Shown: positions 26,376 through 35,961 of the stretch, one piece after another
Position numbering within the stretch: the stretch's first letter is position 1
Layout of the letters: each line of letters opens with the position of its first letter
Assembly: GCF_006007885.1 (NCBI RefSeq)
Contig: NZ_VCRO01000001.1
Span: 186,001 to 250,000, forward strand
DNA: 64,000 nucleotides
Direction of reading: 5' to 3'
Origin: Alteribacter natronophilus
GTDB taxonomy: Bacteria; Bacillota; Bacilli; Bacillales; Salisediminibacteriaceae
The notes under the pieces: generated by a model
The model's database searches: none
The model's input: the letters and a program-made list of their open reading frames with translations, nothing else
Told to the model about the DNA's origin: nothing
Translations under genes and position numbers: made by a program

Positions 26376-27302
26376 TCAGCCGGTATAACGCCAGAGGTTG
26401 CCGGATTTTACCGGAAGACACTTGACTTTCTGCTGAATCTGGAGCTTTTTCATCTCCCGGTCCACTTCTTCGCACGTCATGTTGAACACAACGGCGATTT
26501 CTTTTGATGCGCAGAGGGTATAGAACTTTAAAAACCGTTCTATGGAAATAGGCGGACATTTTTCCGGTTCGTAGCCGAGCATTTCCTTCAGAATTCCTGC
26601 ATACACTTCATAATCGTAGAGGCCGGGTACACTAAGCCCCGGTTCATCTACATCATCATTAAAAAAGACGAGCGTAGGGAGGGTGTTCACGTCCATTTCT
26701 CGCGTAGTGCAGGCATCTGCCCGAAGCGCTTTTTCCGCATTTTCAGAGTGGAGATCATGCTGGAACTCGCACAGATCCAGCCCTTTGACTTTTGCGGCCA
26801 CTTCAAGAAGGACATTTTCGTCTGCAATGTTCTTCTTGTGGCAGAAAAGAGCCTCGCGAAGAATGCGCAGGTACTTCGTTCCGGTTGCACCACCCTGAAG
26901 TTCTGCGGCTTTTACAGCCAGTGAAGCTGCATAAGGCATGGAAATCGTCTGTTCGTACCAGACATCCCCGTCACACGGCATCCCTGTACGGGAAGCTGTT
27001 TCATCGTAGGCTTTTGCCATCTGCCGCTGGTTGCGAGTGGCTTTCTTTCTGTCGGGGCAGGGCTGCATGCGTCTTGTCTGATTGCCGAGAAGAGTCCGGA
27101 TTTTAAAATACCTGGAATACTCCATCTGAAGTTTTTTAATAATCGGCTCAAGTGCCCAGCATTCAGGGCAGAGAGGGTCGATAAACATATATATTTCCAG
27201 GGGTTTTTTTCCCTGGTTCTGCATGTAAAAGGAAGCTGGTTCCTCCGGACAACAGATCCCTAAGTCGTCATAGCATACGGTGCTGTTTTCTCTGGTTTTC
27301 AT
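26376..27302 (-). CDS. spxH: ClpXP adaptor SpxH (YjbH), DsbA-like
   Basis: 308 residues with a DsbA/thioredoxin-like fold: FIDPLCPECWALEPIIKK near residue 40 gives the CxxC (CPEC), followed by a helical insertion. A Cys-rich start (CYDDLGICCPEEP) fits the zinc-binding N-terminus of YjbH. The protein delivers Spx to ClpXP and is inactivated by stress. AGGGGG lies 7 nt before the ATG. It is followed by the globin gene upstream in the same direction, as yjbH-yjbI are neighbours in B. subtilis. Confidence 0.93.
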   Translation of the reverse strand: MKTRENSTVCYDDLGICCPEEPASFYMQNQGKKPLEIYMFIDPLCPECWALEPIIKKLQMEYSRYFKIRTLLGNQTRRMQPCPDRKKATRNQRQMAKAYDETASRTGMPCDGDVWYEQTISMPYAASLAVKAAELQGGATGTKYLRILREALFCHKKNIADENVLLEVAAKVKGLDLCEFQHDLHSENAEKALRADACTTREMDVNTLPTLVFFNDDVDEPGLSVPGLYDYEVYAGILKEMLGYEPEKCPPISIERFLKFYTLCASKEIAVVFNMTCEEVDREMKKLQIQQKVKCLPVKSGNLWRYTG

Positions 27303-27335
27303 ATGTCGTCCCCCTCCTCCGGTAAAGGAGTGTTG

Positions 27336-27713
27336 TTACTCCGTTGTATTTATCATATGGCGGGCCGTCTGTGTCAGGCGCTCCATAAATGCAGAGCGAA
27401 ACGGCTCTTCAAGTTCTGTTTCGTCCATGGCCTCATCCATACACCTGAGCCAGGCTTCTGCCCGGGAGGGTGTAATGGGAAAAGGCATATGCCTTGCCCG
27501 CAGCATCGGATGCCCGTGCTCTTCGGAATAGGCTGGCGGACCTCCGAGAAACTGTGTCAGAAACTGTTTCTGTTTTCTTGCTGTCTCCGTCAGGTCATCA
27601 GGAAAGAGAGGGGCAAGTTCCGGATCGAGCGCGACGTTTGTATAGAAGGCATCAACCAGTCTGTCCAGTGTCTGTTCTCCGATTAGATCATAAGGTGTAC
27701 GCGCCTTCTTCAT
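27336..27713 (-). CDS. yjbI: Truncated hemoglobin YjbI (group II)
   Basis: 125 residues. The trHbO fold is supported by LVDAFYTNVALDPELAPLFP (B helix Phe-Tyr), FLTQFLGGPPAYSEEHGHPML, the proximal His in RARHMPFPI and Trp in AEAWLRCM (G8). It binds heme and oxygen, perhaps for redox protection. The ATG at 27713 is chosen since AAAGGAG lies 7 nt upstream; a TTG two codons earlier is too close. It is transcribed toward yjbH, in the same unit. Confidence 0.94.
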   Translation of the reverse strand: MKKARTPYDLIGEQTLDRLVDAFYTNVALDPELAPLFPDDLTETARKQKQFLTQFLGGPPAYSEEHGHPMLRARHMPFPITPSRAEAWLRCMDEAMDETELEEPFRSAFMERLTQTARHMINTTE

Positions 27714-27817
27714 CTTCAAACTCCTTTTGCTATCCGTAATTTATGATTATTGTAGCAAGCATATGAATAATGGGCAACAAATCTGACTCTGATAAGGATT
27801 TCCGCAACGCAGAAAGT

Positions 27818-28050
27818 GGCTGGGAACAGAAGTATTTTCACAGACGAAAATCCGAACAGCCAATATGCGGTGCAGGTAAATCGCTCCTGAAATATTCGCC
27901 GCTTTCCGCGGGAAGCGGCTGAGCCTCCGCGTGCTTCGCACTGCGGGGTCTCACCTGCGCTTTTCCTCCCGCAGGAGTCGGCGAATATTTCATCCGCTTA
28001 TCAGCTTTTTGTTCGGATTCTAATCTAAACACTTTCCTTATGTCCCAGCC
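27818..28050. repeat. Repeat family B, copy 1 (233 bp)
   Basis: It is bounded by GGCTGGGAACAG (27818) and TGTCCCAGCC (to 28050). Nested inverted segments are GAAAATCCGAACA with TGTTCGGATTCTAATC, and AAATATTCGCCG with CGGCGAATATTTC, around the GC-rich core (CTTTCCGCGGGAAGCGGCTG ... CCTCCCGCAGGAGTCGG). It lies between yjbJ and yjbI, both on the minus strand. Nearly identical copies are at 44638-44869 and 62632-62865. Confidence 0.92.
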
Positions 28051-28064
28051 CCTTTCCGCAACGC

Positions 28065-28091
28065 AGAAAAACCTTCCCCTGGGGGAAGGTT
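28065..28091 (-). terminator. Terminator of yjbJ, overlapping its stop codon
   Basis: Minus strand: AACCTTCCCC/GGGGAAGGTT stem followed by TTTTC; the 5' arm begins at the yjbJ stop. Confidence 0.8.
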
Positions 28092-28660
28092 CAGACTGAA
28101 TGACTGTATGTCTCCATCACTCTTGGAACATATGCCTGTGTTTCCGCAAATGGCGGAATACCACCGTACCTGTCAACATTACCGGGTCCGGCATTGTAAG
28201 CAGCGAGGGCAAGCTCTGTATTGCCGTTGTATTTATCCAGCATTGCACGGATGTAGCGTGTACCGCCGTCAATATTCTGGGCCGGATCTGTAATATCTTC
28301 CACACCGAGACCCTGGGCAGTCCGGGGCATAAGCTGCATTAGCCCCATGGCACCGGCGTGGCTTCTTGCTTCAGGGTCGAAGCCGGATTCATGTTTGATG
28401 ATGGCATGGATAAGCCGGGGATCGACACCGTGTTTTTCTCCGGCTGCGGCAATCAAAGAGGAATAATCCGATCCTCCAATGTTGCCTCCCGAATGCCCCT
28501 CAGGCTTGGGCGCGTGTACTTTTTCCGGCTGTACTGGTGAAGCTGCCTGGGACATCAGGTTCTTAAAAGAGGAAGTCTGCCCCAGTGACTGTTCCAGTCG
28601 GGAGGCGAAGCTTTTGAAAAGCTGCCACTGGTAATGATTCGGATCGATCTGAAAAGGCAT
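28091..28660 (-). CDS. yjbJ: Lytic transglycosylase YjbJ (SLT domain)
   Basis: 189 residues. The C-terminal SLT domain (from about residue 68) shows the catalytic Glu in [20 protein letters not shown], then [15 protein letters not shown] and [20 protein letters not shown]. It cleaves peptidoglycan glycan strands to 1,6-anhydro products. The N-terminal 65 residues are a low-complexity linker with no classical signal peptide, as in B. subtilis YjbJ (CwlQ-like), so the export route is unclear. AAAGGA precedes the ATG. Confidence 0.92.
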   Translation of the reverse strand: MPFQIDPNHYQWQLFKSFASRLEQSLGQTSSFKNLMSQAASPVQPEKVHAPKPEGHSGGNIGGSDYSSLIAAAGEKHGVDPRLIHAIIKHESGFDPEARSHAGAMGLMQLMPRTAQGLGVEDITDPAQNIDGGTRYIRAMLDKYNGNTELALAAYNAGPGNVDRYGGIPPFAETQAYVPRVMETYSHSV

Positions 28661-28673
28661 AGGTTCACGTCCT

Positions 28674-29252
28674 TTAGTTATTCCGGGAGCGATTGAAAAA
28701 GCGGTGGCTCTTGCTCATGGTGTGTCGTTCTTTGATGCTGAATTCCCTGAGGAGCTGCTGAAACGCTTTTCTGCCCCGGTCTTCATCAGAACTTTCAAAT
28801 TCCAGCTCATAATCTGTAACTCCAAGATAAGTACTTTCATCGAGTACAAGGAGACCCTCATCCATCTCAGTCTCAAGTCTCTTCGTAGTAAGGCTCCCGA
28901 GATAGGTGAGGAACCTGCCTTCCACATTCAGACTTTTGTTCAGGTGATGCAGAACGTCACCTTCCGGAATACCTGATCCGTTAAAGGCCGCATCGGCTTC
29001 GTTTTCCGAAAGATTCTGGTGTGTTTCAAGCAGTCCTTTTTCGTGTGGCTGTTTAAGTGTCAGAACGTAACCACTATTTTTTTCGCGGATTCTGAGCATG
29101 GAGCCGTGTTCTTTTAATAGAAAATCCTCTGTATCAAAGTAATGGTTCGTCTGTGAAAAAGGAGTGTCCCGGGTAAAGAAAGTATCCTTTAAACGGGAGT
29201 ATTCGTTTTCATCCAGAAGATTTTTATATTCGATTTCAATTTCCTGGTTCAT
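28674..29252 (-). CDS. yjbK: CYTH domain protein YjbK
   Basis: 192 residues. The N-terminal ExExK signature EIEIEYK and the repeated acidic/basic beta strands ([47 protein letters not shown]) define a triphosphate tunnel metalloenzyme (CYTH). The likely activity is hydrolysis of inorganic triphosphate or a related compound. The second ATG (29252) has the better spacing to AGGTG. It is adjacent to the divergent yjbL-relQ-nadK unit, as in B. subtilis. Confidence 0.88.
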   Translation of the reverse strand: MNQEIEIEYKNLLDENEYSRLKDTFFTRDTPFSQTNHYFDTEDFLLKEHGSMLRIREKNSGYVLTLKQPHEKGLLETHQNLSENEADAAFNGSGIPEGDVLHHLNKSLNVEGRFLTYLGSLTTKRLETEMDEGLLVLDESTYLGVTDYELEFESSDEDRGRKAFQQLLREFSIKERHTMSKSHRFFNRSRNN

Positions 29253-29312
29253 CATTTCACCTGCTCTATTAGAATACTGCTGTATTTATTTATTATGTGA
29301 CTCAAACGGAAG

Positions 29313-29355
29313 CAGCTGCGTGCCATTCGCCCGCTTTCCGCGGCGGTGCACTCGT
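29313..29355. repeat. Repeat core fragment
   Basis: CGCCCGCTTTCCGCGGCGGTGCACTCG keeps only one arm of the dispersed GC-rich element (compare the GCCCGCGGAAAGCG arm of other copies). It looks like a decayed remnant. Confidence 0.4.
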
Positions 29356-29511
29356 CTTTTTTAAGTTAACATTCCTGTTTTATTATTTCACACAGCCCGG
29401 CGTAAGACAATGAGGCTTTTACTGAAGGATTAAGGGTATCATTAACGTACAGAAGCGAATTATGATAAACTTACGTAAGTAAGTGATTTATGTTTTTTGG
29501 AGGAATGTACG

Positions 29512-29910
29512 ATGACCAGACAATGGACCATATCCGAGCTCGAACGGAACGGAAAAGAGCTCATTGTGAAAACTGAAACTGATGAATCGAAAGTCGATCT
29601 TGAAACACTTGAAGCCGGCAGCCGCATGCTTGCTGATTCGGATGCCAAAACACTGATCTACGTAATAGAAGATGAATCATCCTTTACATATATCCGCTTC
29701 CCGGATGCTTCCTGGGAAGCGCTCAGTTCCGTCAGAGGGGAAGCTGTACCGGTTGTCCTTGAACTTTCTTCTGCCGAAAGGGAAACAGTACGGATCACGC
29801 TGTCTGATTTCTGGCAGGAGGTTGACTACCTGGTGGATAACATCGAAGGTAATGCCAATTACGGGGACGAAATGATGGAAGCAGTTGAAAAGGCTTTTCA
29901 CAGCCGGTAA
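29512..29910 (+). CDS. yjbL: UPF0738 family protein YjbL
   Basis: 132 residues, soluble and acidic, no membrane segment. The sequence WTISELERNGKELIVK and SFTYIRFPDASWEAL match my memory of the YjbL/UPF0738 family; function unknown. The ATG at 29512 follows GGAGG at 8 nt. It is the first gene of the yjbL-relQ-nadK-yjbO run, 49 nt from relQ. The gap upstream (29256-29511) holds only a small fragment of the GC-rich repeat. Confidence 0.82.
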   Translation: MTRQWTISELERNGKELIVKTETDESKVDLETLEAGSRMLADSDAKTLIYVIEDESSFTYIRFPDASWEALSSVRGEAVPVVLELSSAERETVRITLSDFWQEVDYLVDNIEGNANYGDEMMEAVEKAFHSR

Positions 29911-29959
29911 CAAAAGGAGCCCCAGGCTGTACAGAGACCAACGGCGGTGGTGATGAAAC

Positions 29960-30598
29960 ATGAAGGAATGGGAAGAACTGCTTGCTCCCTATAAGCAGGC
30001 AGTAGACGAGCTTAAAGTAAAATTTAAAGGAATCCGTGAACAGTACCGGCACTCTCCCAGACACACCCCGATTGAATTTGTCACAGGACGTGTAAAACCG
30101 GTTTCAAGTATTCTGCAAAAAGCCAAGCGGAAAGGGGTCCCTGTCGATCAGGTCGAGGGGAACATTACCGACCTGGCAGGTATCAGGATTATGTGCCAGT
30201 TTGTCGGTGACATCGATACTGTCGTGGAACTGATCAAAATCCGCAATGACTTCAGGATTGTCGATGAAATCGACTACATTAAGCATAAAAAGGAAAGCGG
30301 CTACCGCTCCTATCATATGGTGCTTGAGTACCCGGTCCAGACGATTGACGGTGAGCACCCGGTTCTCGTTGAGCTGCAGATCCGGACGCTCGCCATGAAC
30401 TTCTGGGCGACGATTGAGCACTCCCTGCAGTACAAATATTCCGGTCAGATACCCCGTGAAATCGAGGCGCGTCTGCACCGGGCAGCGGAAGCAGCCTTCC
30501 GCCTTGATGAAGAAATGTCACAAATCCGCGGTGAAGTGCGGGAAGCCCAGAAAATCATCTCATCAACCACAGATCCCCTCAACAAGCCGAACGGGTAA
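29960..30598 (+). CDS. relQ: Small alarmone synthetase RelQ/SasB (YjbM)
   Basis: 212 residues consisting of a stand-alone RelA/SpoT synthetase domain without hydrolase or regulatory parts. Landmarks: [48 protein letters not shown] (GTP-binding Tyr/Arg), EIQ-type [19 protein letters not shown]. It makes (p)ppGpp or pGpp, independently of ribosomes, and forms tetramers in B. subtilis. It is 17 nt upstream of nadK in the same operon, linking alarmone and NADP synthesis. Confidence 0.95.
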   Translation: MKEWEELLAPYKQAVDELKVKFKGIREQYRHSPRHTPIEFVTGRVKPVSSILQKAKRKGVPVDQVEGNITDLAGIRIMCQFVGDIDTVVELIKIRNDFRIVDEIDYIKHKKESGYRSYHMVLEYPVQTIDGEHPVLVELQIRTLAMNFWATIEHSLQYKYSGQIPREIEARLHRAAEAAFRLDEEMSQIRGEVREAQKIISSTTDPLNKPNG

Positions 30599-30615
30599 GG
30601 AAAGGACGATGTCCG

Positions 30616-31410
30616 ATGAAATATACGGTTACCTCCCGCGGCGACAAAACGTCTGATGCGATCGCCCGGAAAGTGAAAACATACCTTCATGAATTTGAAC
30701 TCTCACATGACAAGGAAGAACCTGATGTAGTTATATCAGTCGGCGGCGATGGAACACTTCTGGAAGCCTTTCATGAATACAGCCACCGCCTGGATGACAC
30801 AGCTTTTGTCGGCGTACATACCGGCCACCTTGGTTTCTACGCCGACTGGCAGCCTGACGAAGTGGAAAAGCTCGTCATTCACATTGCCAAAACGCCGTTT
30901 AAGGTCGTTGAATACCCGCTTCTTGAAGTGATTGTCCGCCACAACGGTGACCGGAAAAGCGAACGTTTTCTTGCTCTGAATGAATGTTCCATCAAAAGTA
31001 TGGAAGGATCGCTTGTGATGGACATTGAAATCAAAGGGGAACTCTTCGAAACGTTCCGGGGAGACGGGCTCTGCATTTCCACACCTTCAGGCTCAACTGC
31101 CTATAACAAGGCACTCGGAGGTGCGATTCTTCACCCGTCCCTCGCTTCCATTCAGCTCGCGGAGATGGCGTCGATCAATAACAGGGTTTACCGGACGATC
31201 GGTTCACCGCTTGTGCTGCCTCAGCATCACACGTGCCTTCTGAAACCGAAAAATGATGTGGATTTCCAGGTTACGATTGATCACCTGACGCTTCTTCAGC
31301 AGGACGTAAAATCGATTCAGTGCCGTGTAGCAGAGGAAAAAGTGCGGTTTGCCCGCTTCCGGCCGTTTCCGTTCTGGAAAAGAGTAAAGGAATCGTTCAT
31401 TGATGACTGA
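30616..31410 (+). CDS. nadK: NAD kinase
   Basis: 264 residues. It has the GGDGT motif ([15 protein letters not shown], about residue 38), the NE/D-type [10 protein letters not shown], and the [16 protein letters not shown] loop that binds the nicotinamide ribose. It phosphorylates NAD to NADP. The length is as in B. subtilis NadF (266). It overlaps the following pseudouridine synthase start by a few bases. Confidence 0.95.
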   Translation: MKYTVTSRGDKTSDAIARKVKTYLHEFELSHDKEEPDVVISVGGDGTLLEAFHEYSHRLDDTAFVGVHTGHLGFYADWQPDEVEKLVIHIAKTPFKVVEYPLLEVIVRHNGDRKSERFLALNECSIKSMEGSLVMDIEIKGELFETFRGDGLCISTPSGSTAYNKALGGAILHPSLASIQLAEMASINNRVYRTIGSPLVLPQHHTCLLKPKNDVDFQVTIDHLTLLQQDVKSIQCRVAEEKVRFARFRPFPFWKRVKESFIDD

Positions 31411-32290
31411 TCTTCCCGAGGCTGAGTGGGTCGTCCCGGGTACCTGCGACGGTATGCTGCTCCGTGAGTTTTTGCGGAGTCACCGGAATATGTCACGAAA
31501 AACACTGGCTGAAATTAAACACGGTGGTGGGAAGCTGCTTTTGAACAGAGTGGAGGAGACGGTCAGAAGTACTGTTGCAGAAGGCGACCTTGTTACCGTT
31601 GTCTTTCCTCCTGAGCAGCCGTCTCCGGCCATTGTTCCGATTGATCTGCCGTTAATGGTAATTTACGAGGATGATCACCTTCTCGTTGTGAGCAAGCCCC
31701 CGGGCCTTCCGACAGTACCTTCTCCTGACAGCCCGGGGCGCTCACTTGCAGGGGCTGCAGCGGCGTACTTTTTACAACGTAAAATTCCCAGTACGTTTCA
31801 TGCTGTATCCAGACTGGACAGGGACACGTCCGGTCTTGTTGTTCTGGCCAAACACCGTTATGCCCATCATCAGCTTTCCGAGCAAGGGGCAGCCAGAACG
31901 TATCTGGCAATCGTCCAGGGCACGCTCAGTGAAAAGTGCGGAAAGATCGATCAGCCAATCGGCAGGAAACCGGGCAGTATTATTGAGAGAACCGTTCAGC
32001 CGGGAGGAAAAAGGGCGGTAACGCATTTTGAAGTCATCGGCGAAGGGAACGGGTTAACGCTTGTCAGGGTTCATCTCGAAACGGGCAGGACACACCAGAT
32101 CCGGGTACACTTTTCACACAAAGGACATCCGCTGGCTGGAGATACTCTGTACGGAGGGGACGGCAGCCTCATTGGCCGTCAGGCTCTTCATGCAGCAGAA
32201 ACTTCTTTTAGACATCCGATTACCGGTAAACTACTGCAATTTAAGGCGGATATACCCGCGGATATGAATAATCTCTGGCGAAGAGCCTGA
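31403..32290 (+). CDS. yjbO: RluA-family pseudouridine synthase YjbO
   Basis: 295 residues. An N-terminal S4-like segment ([31 protein letters not shown], broken here as read) precedes the catalytic domain, whose active-site Asp lies in [28 protein letters not shown] is the conserved C-terminal motif. It isomerises uridines in RNA; the target is unassigned. The ATG at 31403 overlaps the nadK stop; an in-frame TTG at 31400 has 8-nt spacing to AAAGGA and could be used instead. A strong terminator follows. Confidence 0.9.
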   Translation: MTDLPEAEWVVPGTCDGMLLREFLRSHRNMSRKTLAEIKHGGGKLLLNRVEETVRSTVAEGDLVTVVFPPEQPSPAIVPIDLPLMVIYEDDHLLVVSKPPGLPTVPSPDSPGRSLAGAAAAYFLQRKIPSTFHAVSRLDRDTSGLVVLAKHRYAHHQLSEQGAARTYLAIVQGTLSEKCGKIDQPIGRKPGSIIERTVQPGGKRAVTHFEVIGEGNGLTLVRVHLETGRTHQIRVHFSHKGHPLAGDTLYGGDGSLIGRQALHAAETSFRHPITGKLLQFKADIPADMNNLWRRA

Positions 32291-32316
32291 TCCATTTTCG
32301 GATCAGGCTCTTTTTT
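32283..32316 (+). terminator. Terminator of the yjbL-yjbO operon
   Basis: GAGCCTGATCC/GGATCAGGCTC stem with six T residues. Confidence 0.92.
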
Positions 32317-32321
32317 GGGCG

Positions 32322-33062
32322 TTACTCTCCAGGCTCCCGGAACTTTTCTGCCACGTATGGCAGGGTTGAATCAACGGAAATCGTTGTTTTTTCCGGCCAC
32401 TGAAACAGGGTGAGCGTGTTCCCGAACACGCATCCTGTATCGATGTTTACCGTATGATTCAGAAAACGGGGCTCTTTCACCGGAGTATGGCCGTAGACAA
32501 CGAACGTATCATGTGTATACTCCTTCGCCCAGTCGCGCCTTACCGGCCGTCCGTCAGGGTGGGTTTCACCGGTAATGTCGCCGTAAAGGACGAATGTTTT
32601 TACTTTTTTACTCGTTTTTCCGATTAGATCTCCCCGGATGCCGGCGTGAGCCACAACGAGCCCGCCTCTGTCCAGCTCAAGGTAGAGAGGGGAGTTCTCC
32701 ACCATCTTCTTAAATCCCTCCGAAATGAAGGTGTACTCTTTCCGGTTAAGTTTATCCAGTTCGGCTACGGTTGTTTCGAGACCGTTATTAATTTTGACGT
32801 TGCGGCCGAGGAAGTAGCGGTAGAGTTTGTCACAGTGATTCCCGGGACAGTAAAGAAGCCGGCCTGCTTTCCAGTTGGTAATGGCAAACTTCAGAACCTC
32901 GGTGTTATAGGGACCCCGGTCGGTAAGATCGCCAAGTGACACGAGCGTGCGCTGGTCCGGATGGGATAAAAGACCCTCAGTATCTGTTTTGTAGCCGGCT
33001 TTCTGTAAAAGAGTATCCATTTCTTCATAACATCCGTGAATATCACCGATAATATCAAACAA
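32322..33062 (-). CDS. prpE: Symmetrical bis(5'-nucleosyl)-tetraphosphatase PrpE, TTG start
   Basis: 246 residues of the calcineurin-like phosphoesterase fold: [11 protein letters not shown] at residue 6, [10 protein letters not shown] near 44, GNHCDK near 75, and [10 protein letters not shown] and [10 protein letters not shown] later complete the two-metal site. PrpE hydrolyses Ap4A and has been implicated in germination control in B. subtilis. The TTG start has AAGGAGG 8 nt upstream. It is convergent with yjbO. Confidence 0.9.
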   Translation of the reverse strand: MFDIIGDIHGCYEEMDTLLQKAGYKTDTEGLLSHPDQRTLVSLGDLTDRGPYNTEVLKFAITNWKAGRLLYCPGNHCDKLYRYFLGRNVKINNGLETTVAELDKLNRKEYTFISEGFKKMVENSPLYLELDRGGLVVAHAGIRGDLIGKTSKKVKTFVLYGDITGETHPDGRPVRRDWAKEYTHDTFVVYGHTPVKEPRFLNHTVNIDTGCVFGNTLTLFQWPEKTTISVDSTLPYVAEKFREPGE

Positions 33063-33191
33063 AAGCAGCGCCTCCTTAAGTTATTTCAGTGTAGCAGATC
33101 CATTATTATTGTGTCCGGGGATGAATCCTCATAATGGTGAAATTCCACGAATACAGCTAAATAATCGAAATTTTTTTAACTCGTTCTGTAA

Positions 33192-33221
33192 TTGACAGTG
33201 CTCCGTCAGTTATCATACGAT
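33192..33221 (+). promoter_or_regulatory. SigmaA-type promoter of the antiporter gene
   Basis: TTGACA (33192-33197), an 18-nt spacer, TACGAT (33216-33221), about 50 nt before the start codon. Confidence 0.65.
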
Positions 33222-33271
33222 ATCTTTTCGTGTGACTTGTACATACATAATTTTAAGTAAAGGAGCATGAC

Positions 33272-35308
33272 ATGATACAGGAACCCACAGCACATCCGGT
33301 TTTTATTTTTGCTTTAGCCATGGTCATTTTTCTTATTGCTCCCCTTGTAATGTCACGTTTACGGGTACCGGGAATTATCGGTATTCTAGTTGCCGGTATG
33401 GTGATCGGCCCGAACGGCTTTGGTCTTCTTGAGAGAAATGAAACGATCGTCATTCTGGGAACGGTTGGTCTTCTTTATATCATTTTTGTAGCTGGTCTGG
33501 AAATCGACCTCGACGGGTTTAAGAAATACCGTCGGCGAAGTGTAGTATTCGGTCTTATGTCTTTTTTCATCCCGTTTGTTTTTGGACTGTGCGCGGGCCT
33601 TCTCCTTGGTTACCCGGTCGGGTCATCGATCCTTCTCGCATCCCTTCTCGGATCCCATACTCTTCTCGGCTACCCTGCGGCAAGCCGGCTCGGTATAGCG
33701 AAAAACAGAGCTGTTACTACGAGTGTCGGCGGGACAATTCTGACCGATACTCTTGCTATGCTGGTACTTGCTGTCGTTGCCGGATCTGTTCAGGGCGAAC
33801 TCACACTGATGTTCTGGGGGCAGCTGATTGTCAGTCTCGCCACATTTTCGGTTCTTGTCATTTTCGGAGTCCCGTTTCTTTCGAAAAGGTTCTTCAGAAG
33901 AATCAGCGGGGGAGGTTCGCTCGATTATGTATTTGTAATGAGCGTTATGTTTATCTGTGCTTTTCTTGCGGTTCTTGCGGGTGTGGAGCCGATTATCGGG
34001 GCATTTCTTGCAGGGCTTGCCCTGAATAGAATGATCCTTGAAAACGGGGCTCTTATGAATCGGATTAAGTTTGTCGGTAACGCCCTGTTCATCCCTTTCT
34101 TCCTGTTATCGGTCGGAATGCTCATGGATTTTCGGGTACTGATTGAAAACCCTTCATCACTTGTGCTGGCAGGAGCAGTAGTCGCTTTTGTTAATGCCGG
34201 TAAATGGCTTGCTGCAGCAGCTGCAGCGAGGCTTTACAGCTACTCGGCAAGCGAGCGGGAGGTCATGTTCGGTCTGACGATCCCCCAGGCGGCTGCAACG
34301 CTGGCTGCCACCCTCGTGGGGTATGATCTGGGTCTGTTTGATGTGGCGGTTGTAAATGGTGTCATTCTTATGATTCTTGTGACGTGTATTACAGGTCCTC
34401 TCGTAACAGAACACTTCGGGCGAAAGCTTGCATATGCCGAGGAAAATGAGCCTGTCCGTGCAGACCAGGTACCTGAAAGAATTCTCATCCCGATGGCAAA
34501 TCCATATACGATGGATCACCTTCTTGAACTGGCAATCATTCTTAGAAACCCCCTCTCCACTGAGCCTCTCTATCCCATGACGGTCGTGGAGGGAGGAAAG
34601 GAGAACCGTGAGCAGAACATTGCCAGAGCTGAGAAAATGCTTGGCCACGCTGTAGTTTACGCAGCTGCAGCAGACGTACCCGTTCACCCTCTTACACGTG
34701 CAGGGGGAAATGCAGCCAAGCGGATCAGTTACGCCATGACCGATAACCGGATTTCCATGGTTGTTGCAGGCTGGGACGGTGAACAGAGCCGTCACGGAGG
34801 GATGTTCGGAAACGTGCTTGATGATGTCATTGATACCACTGACAGACAGGTTCTTGTGAGTAAACTGTCACACCCGTTAAACCTGACAAAAAGAATTGTG
34901 GTGGTTATTCCAAAAGGGTTCGACCATATGTCAGGTTCGGATGAAGCTTTCAGGACCTTAAAAAAACTGGCGAGCCGAACGAGTGCCACTTTACTCGTTA
35001 TTTCTGTCGGAGAGGGTGCTGAGAAGTATACCGGTATTCTGGACAGCATAAAGCCTTCCATTTCCGTGGAATCAGGGGAAGCGGCTGACTGGTCTGACCT
35101 CAGGGAACAGTTTTACGATACGTTCGATGAGACAGATCTCCTGGTTATACTCAGTGCCCGGAGAGGAACAGTAAGCTGGCACTATCAGCTGGAGCGTCTT
35201 CCCGTTTATATTCAGAAAACAAGGATTGTCAGTTTTATCGTCCTTTTCCCTGAGGAGGCAGCCGTGGATGACCGTGGTACAAAGGCGACAATTGTGAGCA
35301 GGGATTGA
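33272..35308 (+). CDS. yjbQ: CPA2-type cation/proton antiporter YjbQ-like
   Basis: 678 residues. The N-terminal 390 form a Na+/H+ exchanger domain with 11-12 helices (motifs GPNGFGLL, AGLEIDLDGFKKYRR, EPIIGAFLAGLALNR, TIPQAAATLAATLVGYD). The C-terminal half (about 410-678) reads as two universal-stress-protein-like parts (ERILIPMANPYTMDHLLELA, KRIVVVIPKGFDHM) rather than a KTN/TrkA-N domain. It exchanges K+ or Na+ for protons, useful for pH and salt homeostasis. AAAGGAG lies 6 nt before the ATG. Confidence 0.88.
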   Translation: MIQEPTAHPVFIFALAMVIFLIAPLVMSRLRVPGIIGILVAGMVIGPNGFGLLERNETIVILGTVGLLYIIFVAGLEIDLDGFKKYRRRSVVFGLMSFFIPFVFGLCAGLLLGYPVGSSILLASLLGSHTLLGYPAASRLGIAKNRAVTTSVGGTILTDTLAMLVLAVVAGSVQGELTLMFWGQLIVSLATFSVLVIFGVPFLSKRFFRRISGGGSLDYVFVMSVMFICAFLAVLAGVEPIIGAFLAGLALNRMILENGALMNRIKFVGNALFIPFFLLSVGMLMDFRVLIENPSSLVLAGAVVAFVNAGKWLAAAAAARLYSYSASEREVMFGLTIPQAAATLAATLVGYDLGLFDVAVVNGVILMILVTCITGPLVTEHFGRKLAYAEENEPVRADQVPERILIPMANPYTMDHLLELAIILRNPLSTEPLYPMTVVEGGKENREQNIARAEKMLGHAVVYAAAADVPVHPLTRAGGNAAKRISYAMTDNRISMVVAGWDGEQSRHGGMFGNVLDDVIDTTDRQVLVSKLSHPLNLTKRIVVVIPKGFDHMSGSDEAFRTLKKLASRTSATLLVISVGEGAEKYTGILDSIKPSISVESGEAADWSDLREQFYDTFDETDLLVILSARRGTVSWHYQLERLPVYIQKTRIVSFIVLFPEEAAVDDRGTKATIVSRD

Positions 35309-35409
35309 ACAGGAGGCTTCTGCAGATAATAAAAAGTAACTGCCGCCACTAAACCCCGGAACCAGGCGGTGAAAAAGATCATCCAGCTGTTTTGTAAAGG
35401 AGAATCAAG

Positions 35410-35583
35410 ATGTTTGAACCAAAAGCACCCGATGTATCTTCAGAACCTATAGTGGAATGTCCGGGCTGTCAGCGCCGGCATACTTTTAATCAGGTTCTTA
35501 CAGCGCAGTCCAATCAGAATGTGATCTTCAACTGTCCGGACTGCGGGTACGAAAGAAAGAACATTCACACCAGTAAAGGGTAA
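35410..35583 (+). CDS. Small zinc-ribbon protein (57 aa)
   Basis: A 57-residue frame with two CxxC pairs, VECPGCQRRHTFNQ and FNCPDCGYER, spaced 24 residues apart, a typical zinc ribbon. AAAGGAG lies 7 nt upstream of the ATG. Such proteins bind nucleic acid or protein partners; this one cannot be assigned. It is about 100 nt downstream of the antiporter gene, with no clear terminator between. Confidence 0.7.
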   Translation: MFEPKAPDVSSEPIVECPGCQRRHTFNQVLTAQSNQNVIFNCPDCGYERKNIHTSKG

Positions 35584-35664
35584 TAAGTAACGGATCACTG
35601 AGGCAGGGGCATAAGTAGTGGTTAAAAAAGACTCCCTCAAAAAGTCAGCAGGCGGTATATATGA

Positions 35665-35800
35665 TTGGTTGGCTTTTTTCGTAGAAATTGTTACTTTTAT
35701 ACGAAGCCGGAGCGCTACTGGCAGAGGAAGAAGCACGGTAACTGCTCTGCTGGCTGAGGCCCTGCCCGCGGAAACCGTCCGCCTGTAGTGGAGTAATAGC
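35665..35800. repeat. Repeat family C, copy 5 (truncated)
   Basis: It has the AGAGGAAGAAGCACGG end of the optional module (about 35719-35736), then GCTGAGGCCCTGCCCGCGGAAACCGTCCGCCTGTAG. The left side is divergent (ACTTTTATACGAAGCC). It accounts for most of the 35584-35880 gap. Confidence 0.65.
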
Positions 35801-35888
35801 AGCAATCTGCGACTGAAAAAACCCATCTGGCCCAGCCTCTTTCGATCTGTCCTGCAGGGAACAAAGTGAAATTGTCCTGTATTTCTGT

Positions 35889-35927
35889 TATAATAAATCT
35901 GCATTAAGTTTAGTACCAGCTCTTAAT
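35889..35927 (+). promoter_or_regulatory. fabI promoter -10 with FapR-type operator
   Basis: TATAAT at 35889-35894 (the -35 is weak). Just downstream TTAGTACCAGCTCTTAAT (35910-35927) matches the left half of the FapR operator (TTAGTACC) exactly and the right half approximately. FapR represses fatty-acid genes including fabI in Bacillus and is released by malonyl-CoA. Confidence 0.7.
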
Positions 35928-35961
35928 ATGAACTTATAAACAAAGGGGAGGTCGTATTATT

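Noticed and set aside
27838-28032. 64-codon frames with similar products in two family B copies (27838-28032 and 44657-44851)
   Set aside because: They look conserved only because the DNA repeat is conserved. The product is proline/basic-rich nonsense from GC-rich arms, has no ribosome-binding site, and is not open in the third copy.
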